DNA of 36,383 bases, from assembly GCA_022827885.1 (NCBI GenBank), contig JAJEIP010000121.1, positions 1 to 36,383 of the forward strand, read 5' to 3'. Of this stretch, positions 24,126 through 33,633 are shown one piece after another. This stretch comes from Candidatus Poribacteria bacterium (GTDB taxonomy: Bacteria; Poribacteria; WGA-4E; WGA-3G). A program made the translations under genes and the position numbers. Each line of letters starts with the position of its first letter. Position 1 is the first letter of the stretch. Below the pieces are notes generated by a model. The model did no database searches and was not told the DNA's origin. It saw nothing but the letters and a program-made list of their open reading frames with translations.

Positions 24126-24154
24126 AGATTAGCATATCCGTTTTGTGAAGTCAA
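24126..24154 (-). promoter_or_regulatory. Promoter of the cation antiporter gene
   Basis: On the minus strand: TTGACT, 17 bases, TAATCT, 47 bases before the start codon. Confidence 0.55.
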
Positions 24155-24280
24155 TTAAGTTTTCAGTTGGGGCTGTTTATGGTAAACGAGAAAAATAAAC
24201 AGACATTTACCCCGGCCCGGTAGGGTCTTTCACCTAACCACACCGGATTGAGAAAAAAGGCGTGAAATCCAAAATAACGT

Positions 24281-24309
24281 TTGACTTTGGTCGGAGATTC
24301 TGGTATATT
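24281..24309 (+). promoter_or_regulatory. Promoter of the secreted lectin-fold gene
   Basis: TTGACT, 17 bases, TATATT, 62 bases upstream of the start. It is divergent from the antiporter promoter. Confidence 0.6.
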
Positions 24310-24370
24310 AGGCGTATCTGTAATTGAGGGCATGATACGATGGAATAACAAAACTTTCAGGGGGCTTATT

Positions 24371-25102
24371 ATGAGGGTGTTAAAGCGAATTTTGGCATTC
24401 AGTTTCGGACTCCTCTTTTTCGGGGTCAATGCGTTCGGCAACGTGTGGTACAGTGAGAATTTTGACAACTTCAAAGAGGGTGACATCGCCGGGCAAGATG
24501 ACTGGAAAACGGCCATGAACCAAAAAACTTGCCAAATTGGGAGCGAAGTGAAGCGTGGTGACGCCGGTAAAAGCATTCTAATCACAGAAAACACAATGGT
24601 CCTCAGAAGTTTCGATGGGACGCATGATGGAATTCAGTATGTTTCATTGTTCACGCAACGGGATAAGGGCGCGGGCATAATGCTATTTTATATCGGTGGA
24701 GATGCCATCAAGTGGGGCGGGGCTGCCGTGTTTAATACCCGCGGGGATACCTCTATCCATGCACTCGACGGTAATGTAGGACAACAGGTCGGGGAGCTGA
24801 AACTCGGTGAATGGCATCATTTCCGCATCGTGCTTGACTTTAAGAAGAAAACGTATGACTTTTACGTTGATGACGAACAGATCGTCGATGATTTCGGTTT
24901 TAGAGGCGAAGGGGGCAAAGGCGGCGTGAATCCGAGTCTCGGCTGGATCTTCTTCGGTTGGGACCATCCCGATGCCCTGACGGCTTATATTGATGATATT
25001 GAAATGGGAGACGGTGAGGGCGAAACGGCTGGCAAACCGCAAGCGGTTTCCGCTGCAGACAAACTCGCGACCACTTGGGGGAAAATCAAGCAGCGATTGT
25101 AA
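24371..25102 (+). CDS. Secreted concanavalin-like (LamG-type) domain protein
   Basis: 243 residues. A signal peptide (RILAFSFGLLFFGVNAFG, cut near residue 22-23) is followed by one beta-sandwich domain: ENFDNFKEGDIAGQDDWKTA near the front, LGEWHHFRIVLDFKKKTYDF in the middle and YIDDIEMGDGEG at the end. This layout is typical of lectin/glucanase-fold domains that bind glycans. No catalytic pair of a known glycosidase family is evident. The C-terminal AADKLATTWGKIKQRL is a helical tail. Start ATG 24371 has GGGGG upstream; the frame is open back to 24281 but overlaps the promoter. It converges with the DUF6785 gene. Confidence 0.7.
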   Translation: MRVLKRILAFSFGLLFFGVNAFGNVWYSENFDNFKEGDIAGQDDWKTAMNQKTCQIGSEVKRGDAGKSILITENTMVLRSFDGTHDGIQYVSLFTQRDKGAGIMLFYIGGDAIKWGGAAVFNTRGDTSIHALDGNVGQQVGELKLGEWHHFRIVLDFKKKTYDFYVDDEQIVDDFGFRGEGGKGGVNPSLGWIFFGWDHPDALTAYIDDIEMGDGEGETAGKPQAVSAADKLATTWGKIKQRL

Positions 25103-25141
25103 CATTTGTTCAGGCGATGGTCAACGTCTGTCGGTTCCCGT

Positions 25142-27085
25142 TTAATAATAAAATGTGTACGTCGGTCTGTCAAGGAGAATGCTTAAGATATTCCAGAAAC
25201 TCCCGATGACAAAATCTCCGAGTGCCAACCCGAGGAAGAGCGGCACTGCTTTCCGATAGAGACCGAGTCCGCCATATTTTAAGACACTCCATTTGGCGAG
25301 CGCACTGATGGCAAATGCCGCCCAGAAAAGATGTAGGTGGAAGGAGACGCCGTAACCGAGCGGATGAATGGGCCACCAGAACAGTCGACTCCGCACCGCT
25401 GAAAGCAAGGTTGTGAGAGAGAAACCGAATATTATCGCAGCGATATGACCACTGTTTGGGTCTTGTGGCGACGTGAGCCAGCCTTCAAGGAATCGATATG
25501 CGCGTCCACCGAAACTGTTAATCTGGCCCCCCACTTTGCCGGTATTAACCCCAAGTTCAAAGAATGTATCTACGAGCATGAAGATGCACAGTGGCATCGC
25601 GATGACTGTCAAGAGAATCATCAGACGGGACAGACCTTTTACATCGAGGTTGCCGCGTTCGGCGAGTTTAAACGCTTCGAGTTGATGCGGCATTGGGTGG
25701 CTCCGATTGTCTCGATTGAACCAGAAAAAGAGGGCAAACCAGGTCAAGTTCCGGGCGCCGATGCGTCGCGTGCCGAGTATACTCACAAGGCTATGATGCG
25801 GACCGATAAAGGTCGTTGAATGAATCGGGAACCCTATTTGTGCTCGAATCCGCGTCAGTGGGATCGCAATTGTCGCAAAATGTGCGACAAAAAACAGCAC
25901 TGCGATCCACATCGCCATTCCGCCACGCATCGCGAATCCAATGATGAATATTCCACCGGAAATAATCCCCAAAACTGCGGTTCGATAACGCATCGGTTCC
26001 GCTGCGTCCGTTGCGTGGCTGCGTCCAAATGCTGTGCGCAGTACCCGCCAAATCTGCCGTCGTGTACTCCAAAGCGCGACTGTGCAAATACCGATGTATG
26101 CCCCGGTATTCTGTTCGTACGGATACGGAAAGCCAGGGACGTTTTCCAATCCGGTGAGGATAGCGATAAAATATTGCATTTTGTAAAGAAAGAAAAAGAG
26201 TAGGCACGATATAAGCAAGTCAAGCGGCATTAGGAAACCGAGTCCAACGGCGAACGGATAGACAATAATCGCATTCCCACCGCGAAGAAAGGCCGTCCAC
26301 GGCTTTTCAGTGAATAATGCGTTGAGAGGTATGTGCTTGTTTGGGAAAGCAGGAATCGAAGGAAAAAAGATGTTAAGCCCGTTGGCAAGACTGATGATTG
26401 ACGCGATACCGAACCCCCACCACATCGCCCGACTCCGAAGGAATTGGTTTGTATTGTAAGCGAGTTGATACGGAAGTTCAACAATCGGATACACGAGACG
26501 TTCCTGCTCCGTCCACTGTTTTCGGATGATGACATTGATACACTGCATCACGAAGATCAGCATAAAAGTGAATACGCACCACCAGAATGTCGGTGTCACC
26601 CATTGCTTCACAGCGTGGGCATCAAAAAATTGGGCATCGCCGAGATAGAAGGCACGGAGCACACGCGGGTCATTGATTGTTAACCATTCCGGCAGATAAC
26701 GCCAAAACAACTCGCGCCATTCGTTTTCGGGGGTCCCGAAATAGAAGGCGTGAACGATAATCGAGACGAGCGGCAGGAACATGTCATAAGACATGAACAG
26801 CAGTGTTATGGACATCAGAACATAGAGGCTGATGAGTTCGCCGCCTGTTAGGGCATGCTTTGCGGCGTATTTCTTTACAAAGATGTTGAGCACAGCAATG
26901 ACCAAGAGTGTGAACACGACGCTATAGAACGGTGCCATCAATGTTGGAAAGGTGTATCGGAGGGCTTCACACGCAATATGCCATTTGTAGATGAACGGCA
27001 GGAGTAGCAGGGATATGAGGATGGTGCGGAGCGTGATTTTTTCATGATTTGGTGTATCTATAGGTGAATGGGGTGAAGGCATCAT
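25142..27085 (-). CDS. Multi-pass membrane protein of the DUF6785/DUF6784 type
   Basis: 647 residues with about 12-14 predicted spans, beginning LRTILISLLLLPFIYKWHI. I match it to the DUF6785 group from memory of its characteristic regions (VNVIIRKQW-like and QERLVYPIVELPYQ after span 5, PFAVGLGFLMPLDLLISC, FWWPIHPLGYGVS near the end). The arrangement recalls oligopeptide-transporter-like proteins; transport is an inference. A large cytoplasmic-looking loop contains TRRIGARNLTWFALFFWFNRDNRSHPMPHQLEAFKLAER. It sits next to the enolase-type dehydratase, divergently, and may supply its substrate. ATG 27085 has no strong Shine-Dalgarno. Confidence 0.65.
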   Translation of the reverse strand: MMPSPHSPIDTPNHEKITLRTILISLLLLPFIYKWHIACEALRYTFPTLMAPFYSVVFTLLVIAVLNIFVKKYAAKHALTGGELISLYVLMSITLLFMSYDMFLPLVSIIVHAFYFGTPENEWRELFWRYLPEWLTINDPRVLRAFYLGDAQFFDAHAVKQWVTPTFWWCVFTFMLIFVMQCINVIIRKQWTEQERLVYPIVELPYQLAYNTNQFLRSRAMWWGFGIASIISLANGLNIFFPSIPAFPNKHIPLNALFTEKPWTAFLRGGNAIIVYPFAVGLGFLMPLDLLISCLLFFFLYKMQYFIAILTGLENVPGFPYPYEQNTGAYIGICTVALWSTRRQIWRVLRTAFGRSHATDAAEPMRYRTAVLGIISGGIFIIGFAMRGGMAMWIAVLFFVAHFATIAIPLTRIRAQIGFPIHSTTFIGPHHSLVSILGTRRIGARNLTWFALFFWFNRDNRSHPMPHQLEAFKLAERGNLDVKGLSRLMILLTVIAMPLCIFMLVDTFFELGVNTGKVGGQINSFGGRAYRFLEGWLTSPQDPNSGHIAAIIFGFSLTTLLSAVRSRLFWWPIHPLGYGVSFHLHLFWAAFAISALAKWSVLKYGGLGLYRKAVPLFLGLALGDFVIGSFWNILSILLDRPTYTFYY

Positions 27086-27158
27086 GAGGGTTTGAATAGC
27101 TGGGCGATCGGTGAAAAATCGTGGTGTGTCGTCATAGAAAAGTGAACCGTCTCCCCAT

Positions 27159-27187
27159 ATTTTACGTTTATTCGGTTAAAAGTTCAA
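27159..27187 (-). promoter_or_regulatory. Promoter of the DUF6785 gene
   Basis: On the minus strand: TTGAAC, 17 bases, TAAAAT, 74 bases before the start codon. Confidence 0.45.
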
Positions 27188-27231
27188 GAAAATCTGTCGC
27201 GAGGTATTGATGTCAAAGAGGGTATTTAACC

Positions 27232-28374
27232 ATGAAAATTGCACGGGTTGAAGCGTTCGCGCTCCGATACCAAACGGGAAAATCAGCAGAAGAACACACG
27301 GACAGTTATTACTTGCCGCCTGAAGGATGGCGTTCCATCTATTCGCGCCACCATGAAACGATGGTCGTGCGGATTACAACATCAGACGGTATCGTCGGGT
27401 ATGGCGAAGGCCAAAGCCCCGTTTCGCCGCGTACATCGAAGACAATCGTTGAGGATCTCTGTCGTCCGATACTGATGGACAAAGACCCGTTTGATGTGGA
27501 ATTTCTTTGGCAACGGATGTTTACAGCGATGCGGGAGCGGGGACACTATACCGGCTTTTTTATCGATGCACTCGCTGGATGCGACATTGCCCTCTGGGAC
27601 ATCATCGGGAAAGCGACGGGGAAACCCGTTCACAAGGTGCTGGGGGGACGCTATCGCGATCGGATCCCTTTATACGCCGGTGTAGGCGGCAGCACCGCGG
27701 AAGCGGCGGCGACACAAGCGGCGAAGCATGTCTCGCAGGGGTATGGTGGGTTAAAAATTCACACAACGCATGGGCGTGCCGAGATTTTGGAGATCGTCGC
27801 AGCGGTGCGTGAACAGGTCGGTCCGAAGATTAAGTTGATGGTGGACCTGCATACCCAATACAGTGTCCCTGAGGCGACATTGCTCGGTCGCGGGCTTGAG
27901 GAATTGGATGTGATGTGGTTGGAATCGCCGACGGCACCGGAGGACATCCCCGGACAAGCAGCATTGGCACAAGCACTGGATATGTCGGTCGCTATTGGCG
28001 AATGGACACGCACCCGTTATGAGTTACGGGAGGTGTTTGAACGGCGTGCCTGTGACATCACCATGCCCGATATTGCCCGAACAGGGCTCACGGAAGGAAA
28101 ACGGATCGCAAGCCTCGCCGATACCTATAACATTCCGGTAACACCGCACATCGGTGGTGGGGGCATCCTCTCGATTGCCGCGACGGTGCAATTCTCAGCG
28201 ACGATTCCCAACTTCCTGATTATGGAGCATTCCCCGGAGGCATACGAATCGAAAGGGCAAATCACCACGCGAAAACCGATGATCGAGGATGGTGCTTTCG
28301 TCATTGATGATATGCCCGGACTCGGTATTGTGATAGATACAGAGGCGTTGGAAGCCTTTGCAATAGGCGATTAA
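27232..28374 (+). CDS. Enolase-superfamily protein, mandelate racemase/dehydratase type
   Basis: 380 residues. The N-terminal capping domain (1-125) is followed by the barrel. Metal ligands are D205 (MVDLHTQY), E231 (WLESPTAPED) and E257 (AIGEWTRTR). The acid/base set is D280 (MPDIARTG) with H306 (TPHIGGGG), the mandelate-racemase His-Asp pair. The second catalytic group is K175-I-H177: the usual K-x-K has a histidine at the second position. Such enzymes dehydrate sugar acids (galactonate, rhamnonate and similar) or racemise. The substrate cannot be fixed, but the neighbouring D-2-hydroxyacid dehydrogenase fits acid metabolism. It overlaps that gene by four bases at the convergent stops. Confidence 0.85.
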   Translation: MKIARVEAFALRYQTGKSAEEHTDSYYLPPEGWRSIYSRHHETMVVRITTSDGIVGYGEGQSPVSPRTSKTIVEDLCRPILMDKDPFDVEFLWQRMFTAMRERGHYTGFFIDALAGCDIALWDIIGKATGKPVHKVLGGRYRDRIPLYAGVGGSTAEAAATQAAKHVSQGYGGLKIHTTHGRAEILEIVAAVREQVGPKIKLMVDLHTQYSVPEATLLGRGLEELDVMWLESPTAPEDIPGQAALAQALDMSVAIGEWTRTRYELREVFERRACDITMPDIARTGLTEGKRIASLADTYNIPVTPHIGGGGILSIAATVQFSATIPNFLIMEHSPEAYESKGQITTRKPMIEDGAFVIDDMPGLGIVIDTEALEAFAIGD

Positions 28375-29318
28375 TATCCTTTTTCCTTATCTACAACGTT
28401 AGTGAGCGGTTCACCGTTCACGTATTTGTGCATATTGTCGATGAAGAGTTCCATTGCGCGTTTCGCTATGTTTTGCGACGCGCCAGCAGTGTGAGACGTT
28501 AGGATCACGTTCGGAAGCGTCCATAATGGGTTGTCTTGGGGACACGGTTCTGTGTAGGTCACATCCAATCCTGCGCCTGCCAATTTTCCGCTTTTCAACG
28601 CCGCGATTAGCGCGTCTTCGTCTACCACTTTACCGCGGCTGACGTTGATGAAGAAGCATCCTTCTGGTAATGCATCGAATTCCGCATGCGATAACAACTT
28701 GTGCGTCTGTGGCGTGATTGGGCAGCAGACCGTCAAAACGTCGCACCGGGACAGGAACTCCGGAAGCCAGTCGAGTTGTCCTAATTCGTCAACGGTGTCT
28801 GGCTTTTCCATCGGTTCGGGATCGACAGCAATCACGTGGAAGTCGAAGGCTTTGGCGCGTTGCGCGACGGCTCTGCCGATACCTCCAAGTCCGAGAACAC
28901 CCATCGTCATTCCCGATACCTCGACGCACTGTGTCCACTTCCATTCCTTATCACGCATCAAATCGAGTTGTGTGTTGATCCCTCGTGTCAGGGACAGCAG
29001 CAACGCGAAGGCGTGTTCGGCGAGTTGGGGTCCATACAAACGCTTACTGTTTATCAGTGTGATGGGGCTCTCTTTGAAGGCGGGGTACATGGACCGTTCC
29101 ACGCCTACGAAGGGCTGCATCACCCACTGTAGCGAGGTCGCATGCGGGAGGGCATCTTCTGATACGACGCCGTATAGGATTTCAGCGTCTGAGATGTGGT
29201 CTTTGAGTTGCTCACCCTCCGGTAGGAAACTGATGTCCATTTCCGGGGGGGCATTCTTCAGCATATCCGCAACCTCTTGGCTAATTCCACTGGCAATCAA
29301 AACTTTGGTGTTCGCCAT
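28371..29318 (-). CDS. D-isomer-specific 2-hydroxyacid dehydrogenase
   Basis: 315 residues, full length. It reduces a 2-keto acid, or oxidises a D-2-hydroxy acid, with NAD. The cofactor fold shows GLGGIGRA (143-150) and an acidic D166 after it, favouring NAD. The catalytic set is R228 (NVSRGKVVDE), E257 (VTYTEP) and H276 (TSHTAG). Which acid is used cannot be told. ATG 29318 has AAGGAG seven bases upstream. The stop codon overlaps the convergent dehydratase stop. Confidence 0.9.
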   Translation of the reverse strand: MANTKVLIASGISQEVADMLKNAPPEMDISFLPEGEQLKDHISDAEILYGVVSEDALPHATSLQWVMQPFVGVERSMYPAFKESPITLINSKRLYGPQLAEHAFALLLSLTRGINTQLDLMRDKEWKWTQCVEVSGMTMGVLGLGGIGRAVAQRAKAFDFHVIAVDPEPMEKPDTVDELGQLDWLPEFLSRCDVLTVCCPITPQTHKLLSHAEFDALPEGCFFINVSRGKVVDEDALIAALKSGKLAGAGLDVTYTEPCPQDNPLWTLPNVILTSHTAGASQNIAKRAMELFIDNMHKYVNGEPLTNVVDKEKGY

Positions 29319-29376
29319 TGAGCTTCTCCTTGGTTATAGAATTTTCTGTGAGCATTCGGTAGATAAAATGAATTTG

Positions 29377-29799
29377 TCAATATGGGCGCGCTTGGCGGTC
29401 AGGTTTGTTCCACGGTGGATTGACAATGAAGGGCAGCTCCACTGGAATAGGTTTAGCGTCTGGGAATAGGGACCCCACTCGCGGATTCAATACTTTACCG
29501 AGATAAGCCTCTACGCCGTCGAGAAGGTATGATGGTATGGCTGTCCACGTGACGAGTAAATCCAGATGGGCATACCCTTGAATTTGGGGATCGCTGCGAT
29601 GTGCTGTAAGTCTATTTCTAATGTTGCCTTGCCCGACTTTGACCGTTACAGGGTTCCCAAAATTATCCCAATACCAGATAATGTAGATCCCTTCAAAGTT
29701 ATCATAGTAGTTGTGACTTAAATCCACGTGGTGTAATGAACACCAAGCGTTGTTTTTGCATTTTATCCAAAATATGGACAGTGTTGCTTCCTTCATCAT
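29377..29799 (-). CDS. GIY-YIG-like domain protein
   Basis: 140 residues. The GIY-YIG nuclease outline is visible: GIYIIWYW (37-44), then VTVKVGQGNIRNRLTAHR (51-68), where VGQG stands for YIG and R61/R63/H67 for the catalytic arginine region, then a glutamate in DGVEAYLGKVLNPRVG (E97). A missing second tyrosine makes nuclease activity uncertain. Single-domain proteins of this sort often occur in phage, defence or toxin islands. ATG 29799 has GGAGG eight bases upstream; the longer frame from 29868 is not supported. The neighbouring upstream sequence is an FRG-TPR pseudogene. Confidence 0.65.
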   Translation of the reverse strand: MMKEATLSIFWIKCKNNAWCSLHHVDLSHNYYDNFEGIYIIWYWDNFGNPVTVKVGQGNIRNRLTAHRSDPQIQGYAHLDLLVTWTAIPSYLLDGVEAYLGKVLNPRVGSLFPDAKPIPVELPFIVNPPWNKPDRQARPY

Positions 29800-29906
29800 T
29801 TTTATCGCCTCCGGTTTGTTATAGTTAGATGGTTGCAAGTATCTGTGCTGTTTTTTACGAAACACCAAGTGTTATGCCGTCGTTTCTCTCAAAGGGCATT
29901 GTAGTC

Positions 29907-30625
29907 CTAACTGTCCAATTCTTCTGACTTTTGGCGGTCTTCCTCTGCCTCTTCATATCGTTCCAGTTGTTCTTTCGCTAGCCCCCGGGCGTTGTAGATC
30001 AAAGCATCATTAGGATTTAGTTCGATCGCTTTGTCATAGTCAGCGATAGCGTTTTCATATTGCCCAATTGCGCTTTCGCAAGTCCGCGCTGATGGTAAGC
30101 GGATGTATAAGTGGGGTTTAATTGGATTGCTTCGTCGTAATCCTGAATAGCGGCATCATATCGTTCCGCCCGTCTCTTTGCAAGTCCACGCGAGTAGTAG
30201 AGGAAGGCATCGCCAGGTTTTCGGTAGATTGCTTTGTTATAGTTGCTAATAGCCTCCTCAAATTCCTCTTTTCGTATCGCTCTGTCAGCACGCTTTGTAT
30301 GTTCCTCAACAGTGAGTGGCGTATACGGAGTGTGGTCATCGCGTAGACTAGCGAAACCTTCAAAGTCAGGAAATAGCCTAATTTCGGTGATACCTGATAT
30401 TCGTTCCAGCGCCTCTCGGATGTCTTCCTTTTTACATGTTTGGATGACACACGCTGCATCTTCATCAAATTCGTAATGTCCAAAGAAGAAGATAGACTGC
30501 TGTGCAAGAATGCGACTATTCTGCTGCCGCGGTTGCCAATGGTATAGTTGAGGTTCCGCATCGTTTAAAAAGTTTCGGATTCTGTACTCGCCATTTACTA
30601 CTATATTCCTCTCAATTGGGCTTAT
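29907..30625 (-). pseudogene. FRG-domain plus TPR protein, frameshifted and truncated
   Basis: A long minus-strand frame without a start codon reads GEYRIRNFLNDAEPQLYHWQ, then RILAQQSIFFFGHYEFDEDA, then ITEIRLFPDFEGFASL. This resembles the C-terminal half of FRG domains, which occur with defence and toxin-type proteins. It then continues into TPR units (FEEAISNYNKAIYRKPGDAF, YDAAIQDYDEAIQLNPTYTS). One base is missing near 30061-30068: the frame shifts, and the third TPR (AIADYDKAIELNPNDAL) is completed in another frame, ending EELDS then TAG. The 5' end has an in-frame TAG at about 30626, so the FRG N-terminus is lost too. The 147-codon open frame at 30118-30561 in this place is an out-of-frame shadow. 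Confidence 0.7.
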
Positions 30626-30808
30626 CTAATTCTATTTTTTTCATCTTTGTTTACCTATAGAGGTGGATGGAACAGAACGGAACCTGCGGAAAAAATCCAC
30701 TTTGCAATACTAACCGAAGTTTGAGATTATATAATCTATCACAGAAAGGAGAAAAGTGCAACTCAAATCAATTTTTATTTCGATTTGCTCTTGGTTTACG
30801 GATTTTGC

Positions 30809-30837
30809 TTGACAGATTTCCCCAAAACGGGTATTCT
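30809..30837 (+). promoter_or_regulatory. Promoter of the DUF5695 gene
   Basis: TTGACA, 17 bases, TATTCT, 44 bases upstream of the start codon. This is a full-consensus -35 hexamer. Confidence 0.6.
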
Positions 30838-30880
30838 CAACAAAAACCTCTCCGTTACCCCGTGAAAGCGAGCAACGATT

Positions 30881-33565
30881 ATGCTACAGGTTCGATACGC
30901 ACGCTATACCCCGCACGATGCATACCTTCGTTTGACGAATGAACAGTATATCCTCGATGTGGATAGACGCAGCGGTGTTATCAAAGGTTTATACCTGACC
31001 GAGGACGCACAAGGCACGAACTTCTTTGGGAATGAGCAGAACATGCGCCTCAACATCTGGTGGAAGCAACGGCACGTCCCCGAAAAGTCGCAACGCATTC
31101 CAATGCACTGCTGGACTGGTGATGTTGTCCTGAAAGCGCGTCTCGCAGGTGAAACGGCGTGGTGCGCGATGCACACCTTCCTCAGTGACGATGTCCGCAC
31201 AGTGACCCACGACGACGATTCCATAACGACCCGTTATGCGGGCAGTTCCGTCAACCGCGGCGGACTCCAGCACTTCAATATTGAGCAACGTTATGCGTTT
31301 CGGGGAAACCCGCAAAGCGGGGATGCGATTCTATGGACGATCACGCTACATAACACTTCGGCGGAAGCGGTCGAAATCGGGGAACTCGGACTCCCGATCA
31401 CACTGAATACGAACTACAACATCGGTGACGAGAAACAGGGGTTCAACCATCGGTCGGTTGAGTCTACGAAATACGTCTTTGAGCAACGCGTGATTGAGAG
31501 TTCGTTTGTCTCTGGACACTCGTCCTATATCCTTGCGACCCGCGCGAGTGGGAAAGGCGACCATTTGCTGATTGTTCCACAAGACGACACGGCGCTGGAG
31601 GCGATTTCTGGGTATGGTCTTTTTCCCAATACCGAGATGATGACAGGGGCTGGCTCTCTGTTTTATCTGTTTTCTGAAGCCACTGCGGAGGCACCTTGGT
31701 ATAACGGACACCGTTCATTCACTTTGGCACCCGATGAAAGACGGACTTTCAGTTTCACACTCTGTCGAGCCACGGACTACGCCGATGTCAGCGAGAAGTT
31801 GTATCAGAATGGGAACGTCGCCGTGAAGATCGTGCCGGGGATGGTACTACCTGTCGGGACGACGGCGCATCTGCTGCTCCGATCCAAAAAGCCGATTACA
31901 GCGATTGAGACTGCCAATGGCATTGATGTCGAACCTGTAGCGGTAATGGGGGACCGACACACTTATACCGTTTGTCTCACTGCGATGGGTGAACAGAAGG
32001 TGACAATCCGCTACGGCGATGGCGAGTGGACACATCTATTGTTTAAGGGCATCGCGGAGATCGAGACGTTGATGAAGGCGCGCGCCAAATTCATCGTGGA
32101 GAATCAGCGCGTCGAAGACCCTGACGACCTCTGTCACTACAGTTTTCGTATCTGGAATAACGAGGATGAACGGCTCATCGTGGAGGAGGAGGCACCTTGC
32201 GGCTCGATTGATATGGGGGGTAGCGATGACAGATGCTTCGCACCACCGGTATTCCTCGCTGGGAAAAACGCTTATTACCCCGACGAGAAGGAGATCCGCG
32301 CACTCGACGAATTCATTGAGAAATTTCTCTACGGGAAGTTACAGAACACAGACAACTATCAAGTGCTGAACTCGCTCATCGGGCTACGACCCGGATCATG
32401 GCGGCGATGGGATTACGTCTGGCGTATCTATAACTATCCACACGTCTACAACATCTACTATCAGATGTATCGGATTACCACGTTGCACGGGATAAAAACG
32501 AGTCGTGAACCGTTATGGTATCTCAACCTCGCCTATAACACCGCCCTCGCTTCTTATCTCGATGCCACCTACGAGAGCGTCTATGAGACGAAAAATTACA
32601 TCGACTACCACCGCGGCAACATGTCTAAGACGCATGCACCGATGGGGTCACCGATTTTGGCGCGTCTCCTGGAATCGCTGAAGGCGGAAGGCATGACGAC
32701 TGAATACCGGACGCTTCGGGCGGCGATTGAAGGGTGTCTCCCGTTTTTCCTTGAGGAGGAATACCCGTTCGCATCGGAGTATTGTTTCGATCACGCCTCG
32801 AAGGCAGCGTTGTATTATTTAGCGCAGGTCGCGGACGATGAATCCTTAAAAAAGCGTGTCGTGGCGACAATTCTCGCGAGCCGAGATGCCACGCCGATGT
32901 GGTTCTCCTACTGCACGAATATGCGATACATCGGATGCTACCCAACGCCGTTGATGGCACGTCCACTTTTCGACAGATATGAACAGACCGGGGATCTACA
33001 TTTCCTGCAGAAGGCTTACGGGGCGACCTTGGCGGTCTGGAGTTGTGTCGATCCGTCTGGGAAGGGCTACAACGGTAGGGAGTGGCGATTCAACCCGCCG
33101 GAGAAAGGGTCGCCGGAATATAACTACTATCGCAACGGCTGTTTCTCTGGTGAAGTCGGAATGGGGCTTTACGGCAACTTGAGCATGCTGAAATCTTACC
33201 TCGTCCAAGATCCGGATTTCGGGCTTGTCGGCTATGGCTGCGCTGTTTCTGAAACGGCGGACGCTTATACCCTCGTCCCGCAGGATGGATTGGGGGTCAG
33301 GGTTGGCTTTGTGCCGCTCGGTGTGACGGTAAAGACGGTGAAAGCTCGCATTCAGAAGGCGACGCTCACCAAAGATTTACGGCAGTTAGAGCTCGTTTTG
33401 TCGAAGCCTTCCAAGCATGCGGAATGTGCACAGGTCTCGGTGCGTGGGATACCGTCGGGTTCCTACCAGTGTAGTATGGGGCATGTCACGTGTGGTGAGC
33501 AGCTTGAGTGGGTCGTGCCTTATACGGAGGGTCAGGAATCTGTTGTCGTGACGTTGGTTTGCTAA
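30881..33565 (+). CDS. DUF5695-type large protein, probable carbohydrate-active enzyme
   Basis: 894 residues with no signal peptide, so likely cytoplasmic. The layout is a beta-rich N-terminal half (1-400; YILDVDRRSGVIKGLYLTED, WTITLHNTSAEAVEIGELGLPI, SFTLAPDERRTFSFTLC), then an alpha-helical part (about 490-790) rich in WRRWDYVWRIYNYPHVYNIY, YNTALASYLD, HASKAALYYLAQVADDES, and a beta C-terminus. This is the order of a super-sandwich plus alpha/alpha-barrel glycoside hydrolase or lyase. I assign DUF5695 from memory of the overall pattern. No catalytic residue is assigned. It stands alone with a good promoter and ends facing the STAS genes. Confidence 0.6.
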   Translation: MLQVRYARYTPHDAYLRLTNEQYILDVDRRSGVIKGLYLTEDAQGTNFFGNEQNMRLNIWWKQRHVPEKSQRIPMHCWTGDVVLKARLAGETAWCAMHTFLSDDVRTVTHDDDSITTRYAGSSVNRGGLQHFNIEQRYAFRGNPQSGDAILWTITLHNTSAEAVEIGELGLPITLNTNYNIGDEKQGFNHRSVESTKYVFEQRVIESSFVSGHSSYILATRASGKGDHLLIVPQDDTALEAISGYGLFPNTEMMTGAGSLFYLFSEATAEAPWYNGHRSFTLAPDERRTFSFTLCRATDYADVSEKLYQNGNVAVKIVPGMVLPVGTTAHLLLRSKKPITAIETANGIDVEPVAVMGDRHTYTVCLTAMGEQKVTIRYGDGEWTHLLFKGIAEIETLMKARAKFIVENQRVEDPDDLCHYSFRIWNNEDERLIVEEEAPCGSIDMGGSDDRCFAPPVFLAGKNAYYPDEKEIRALDEFIEKFLYGKLQNTDNYQVLNSLIGLRPGSWRRWDYVWRIYNYPHVYNIYYQMYRITTLHGIKTSREPLWYLNLAYNTALASYLDATYESVYETKNYIDYHRGNMSKTHAPMGSPILARLLESLKAEGMTTEYRTLRAAIEGCLPFFLEEEYPFASEYCFDHASKAALYYLAQVADDESLKKRVVATILASRDATPMWFSYCTNMRYIGCYPTPLMARPLFDRYEQTGDLHFLQKAYGATLAVWSCVDPSGKGYNGREWRFNPPEKGSPEYNYYRNGCFSGEVGMGLYGNLSMLKSYLVQDPDFGLVGYGCAVSETADAYTLVPQDGLGVRVGFVPLGVTVKTVKARIQKATLTKDLRQLELVLSKPSKHAECAQVSVRGIPSGSYQCSMGHVTCGEQLEWVVPYTEGQESVVVTLVC

Positions 33566-33590
33566 ATTAAAAATCCTCCCACGGGTCGCG

Positions 33591-33631
33591 ATCGGAAGCT
33601 CGCTCCTACAGAAAGAGGGAGATATCGCAGG
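33591..33631. repeat. GCTCGCTCCTAC dispersed repeat, copy 1
   Basis: Shares AGCTCGCTCCTAYAG and ATRTCGCAGG with 34191-34227. A weaker third copy is at 34994-35020. Confidence 0.6.
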
Positions 33632-33633
33632 AT

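Noticed and set aside
24163-24594. 143-codon minus-strand frame
   Set aside because: It overlaps two divergent promoters and the start of the lectin-fold gene; no binding site.
30118-30561. 147-codon open frame on the minus strand
   Set aside because: The neighbouring frame carries clear FRG and TPR motifs; this one is an out-of-frame shadow with no family resemblance.
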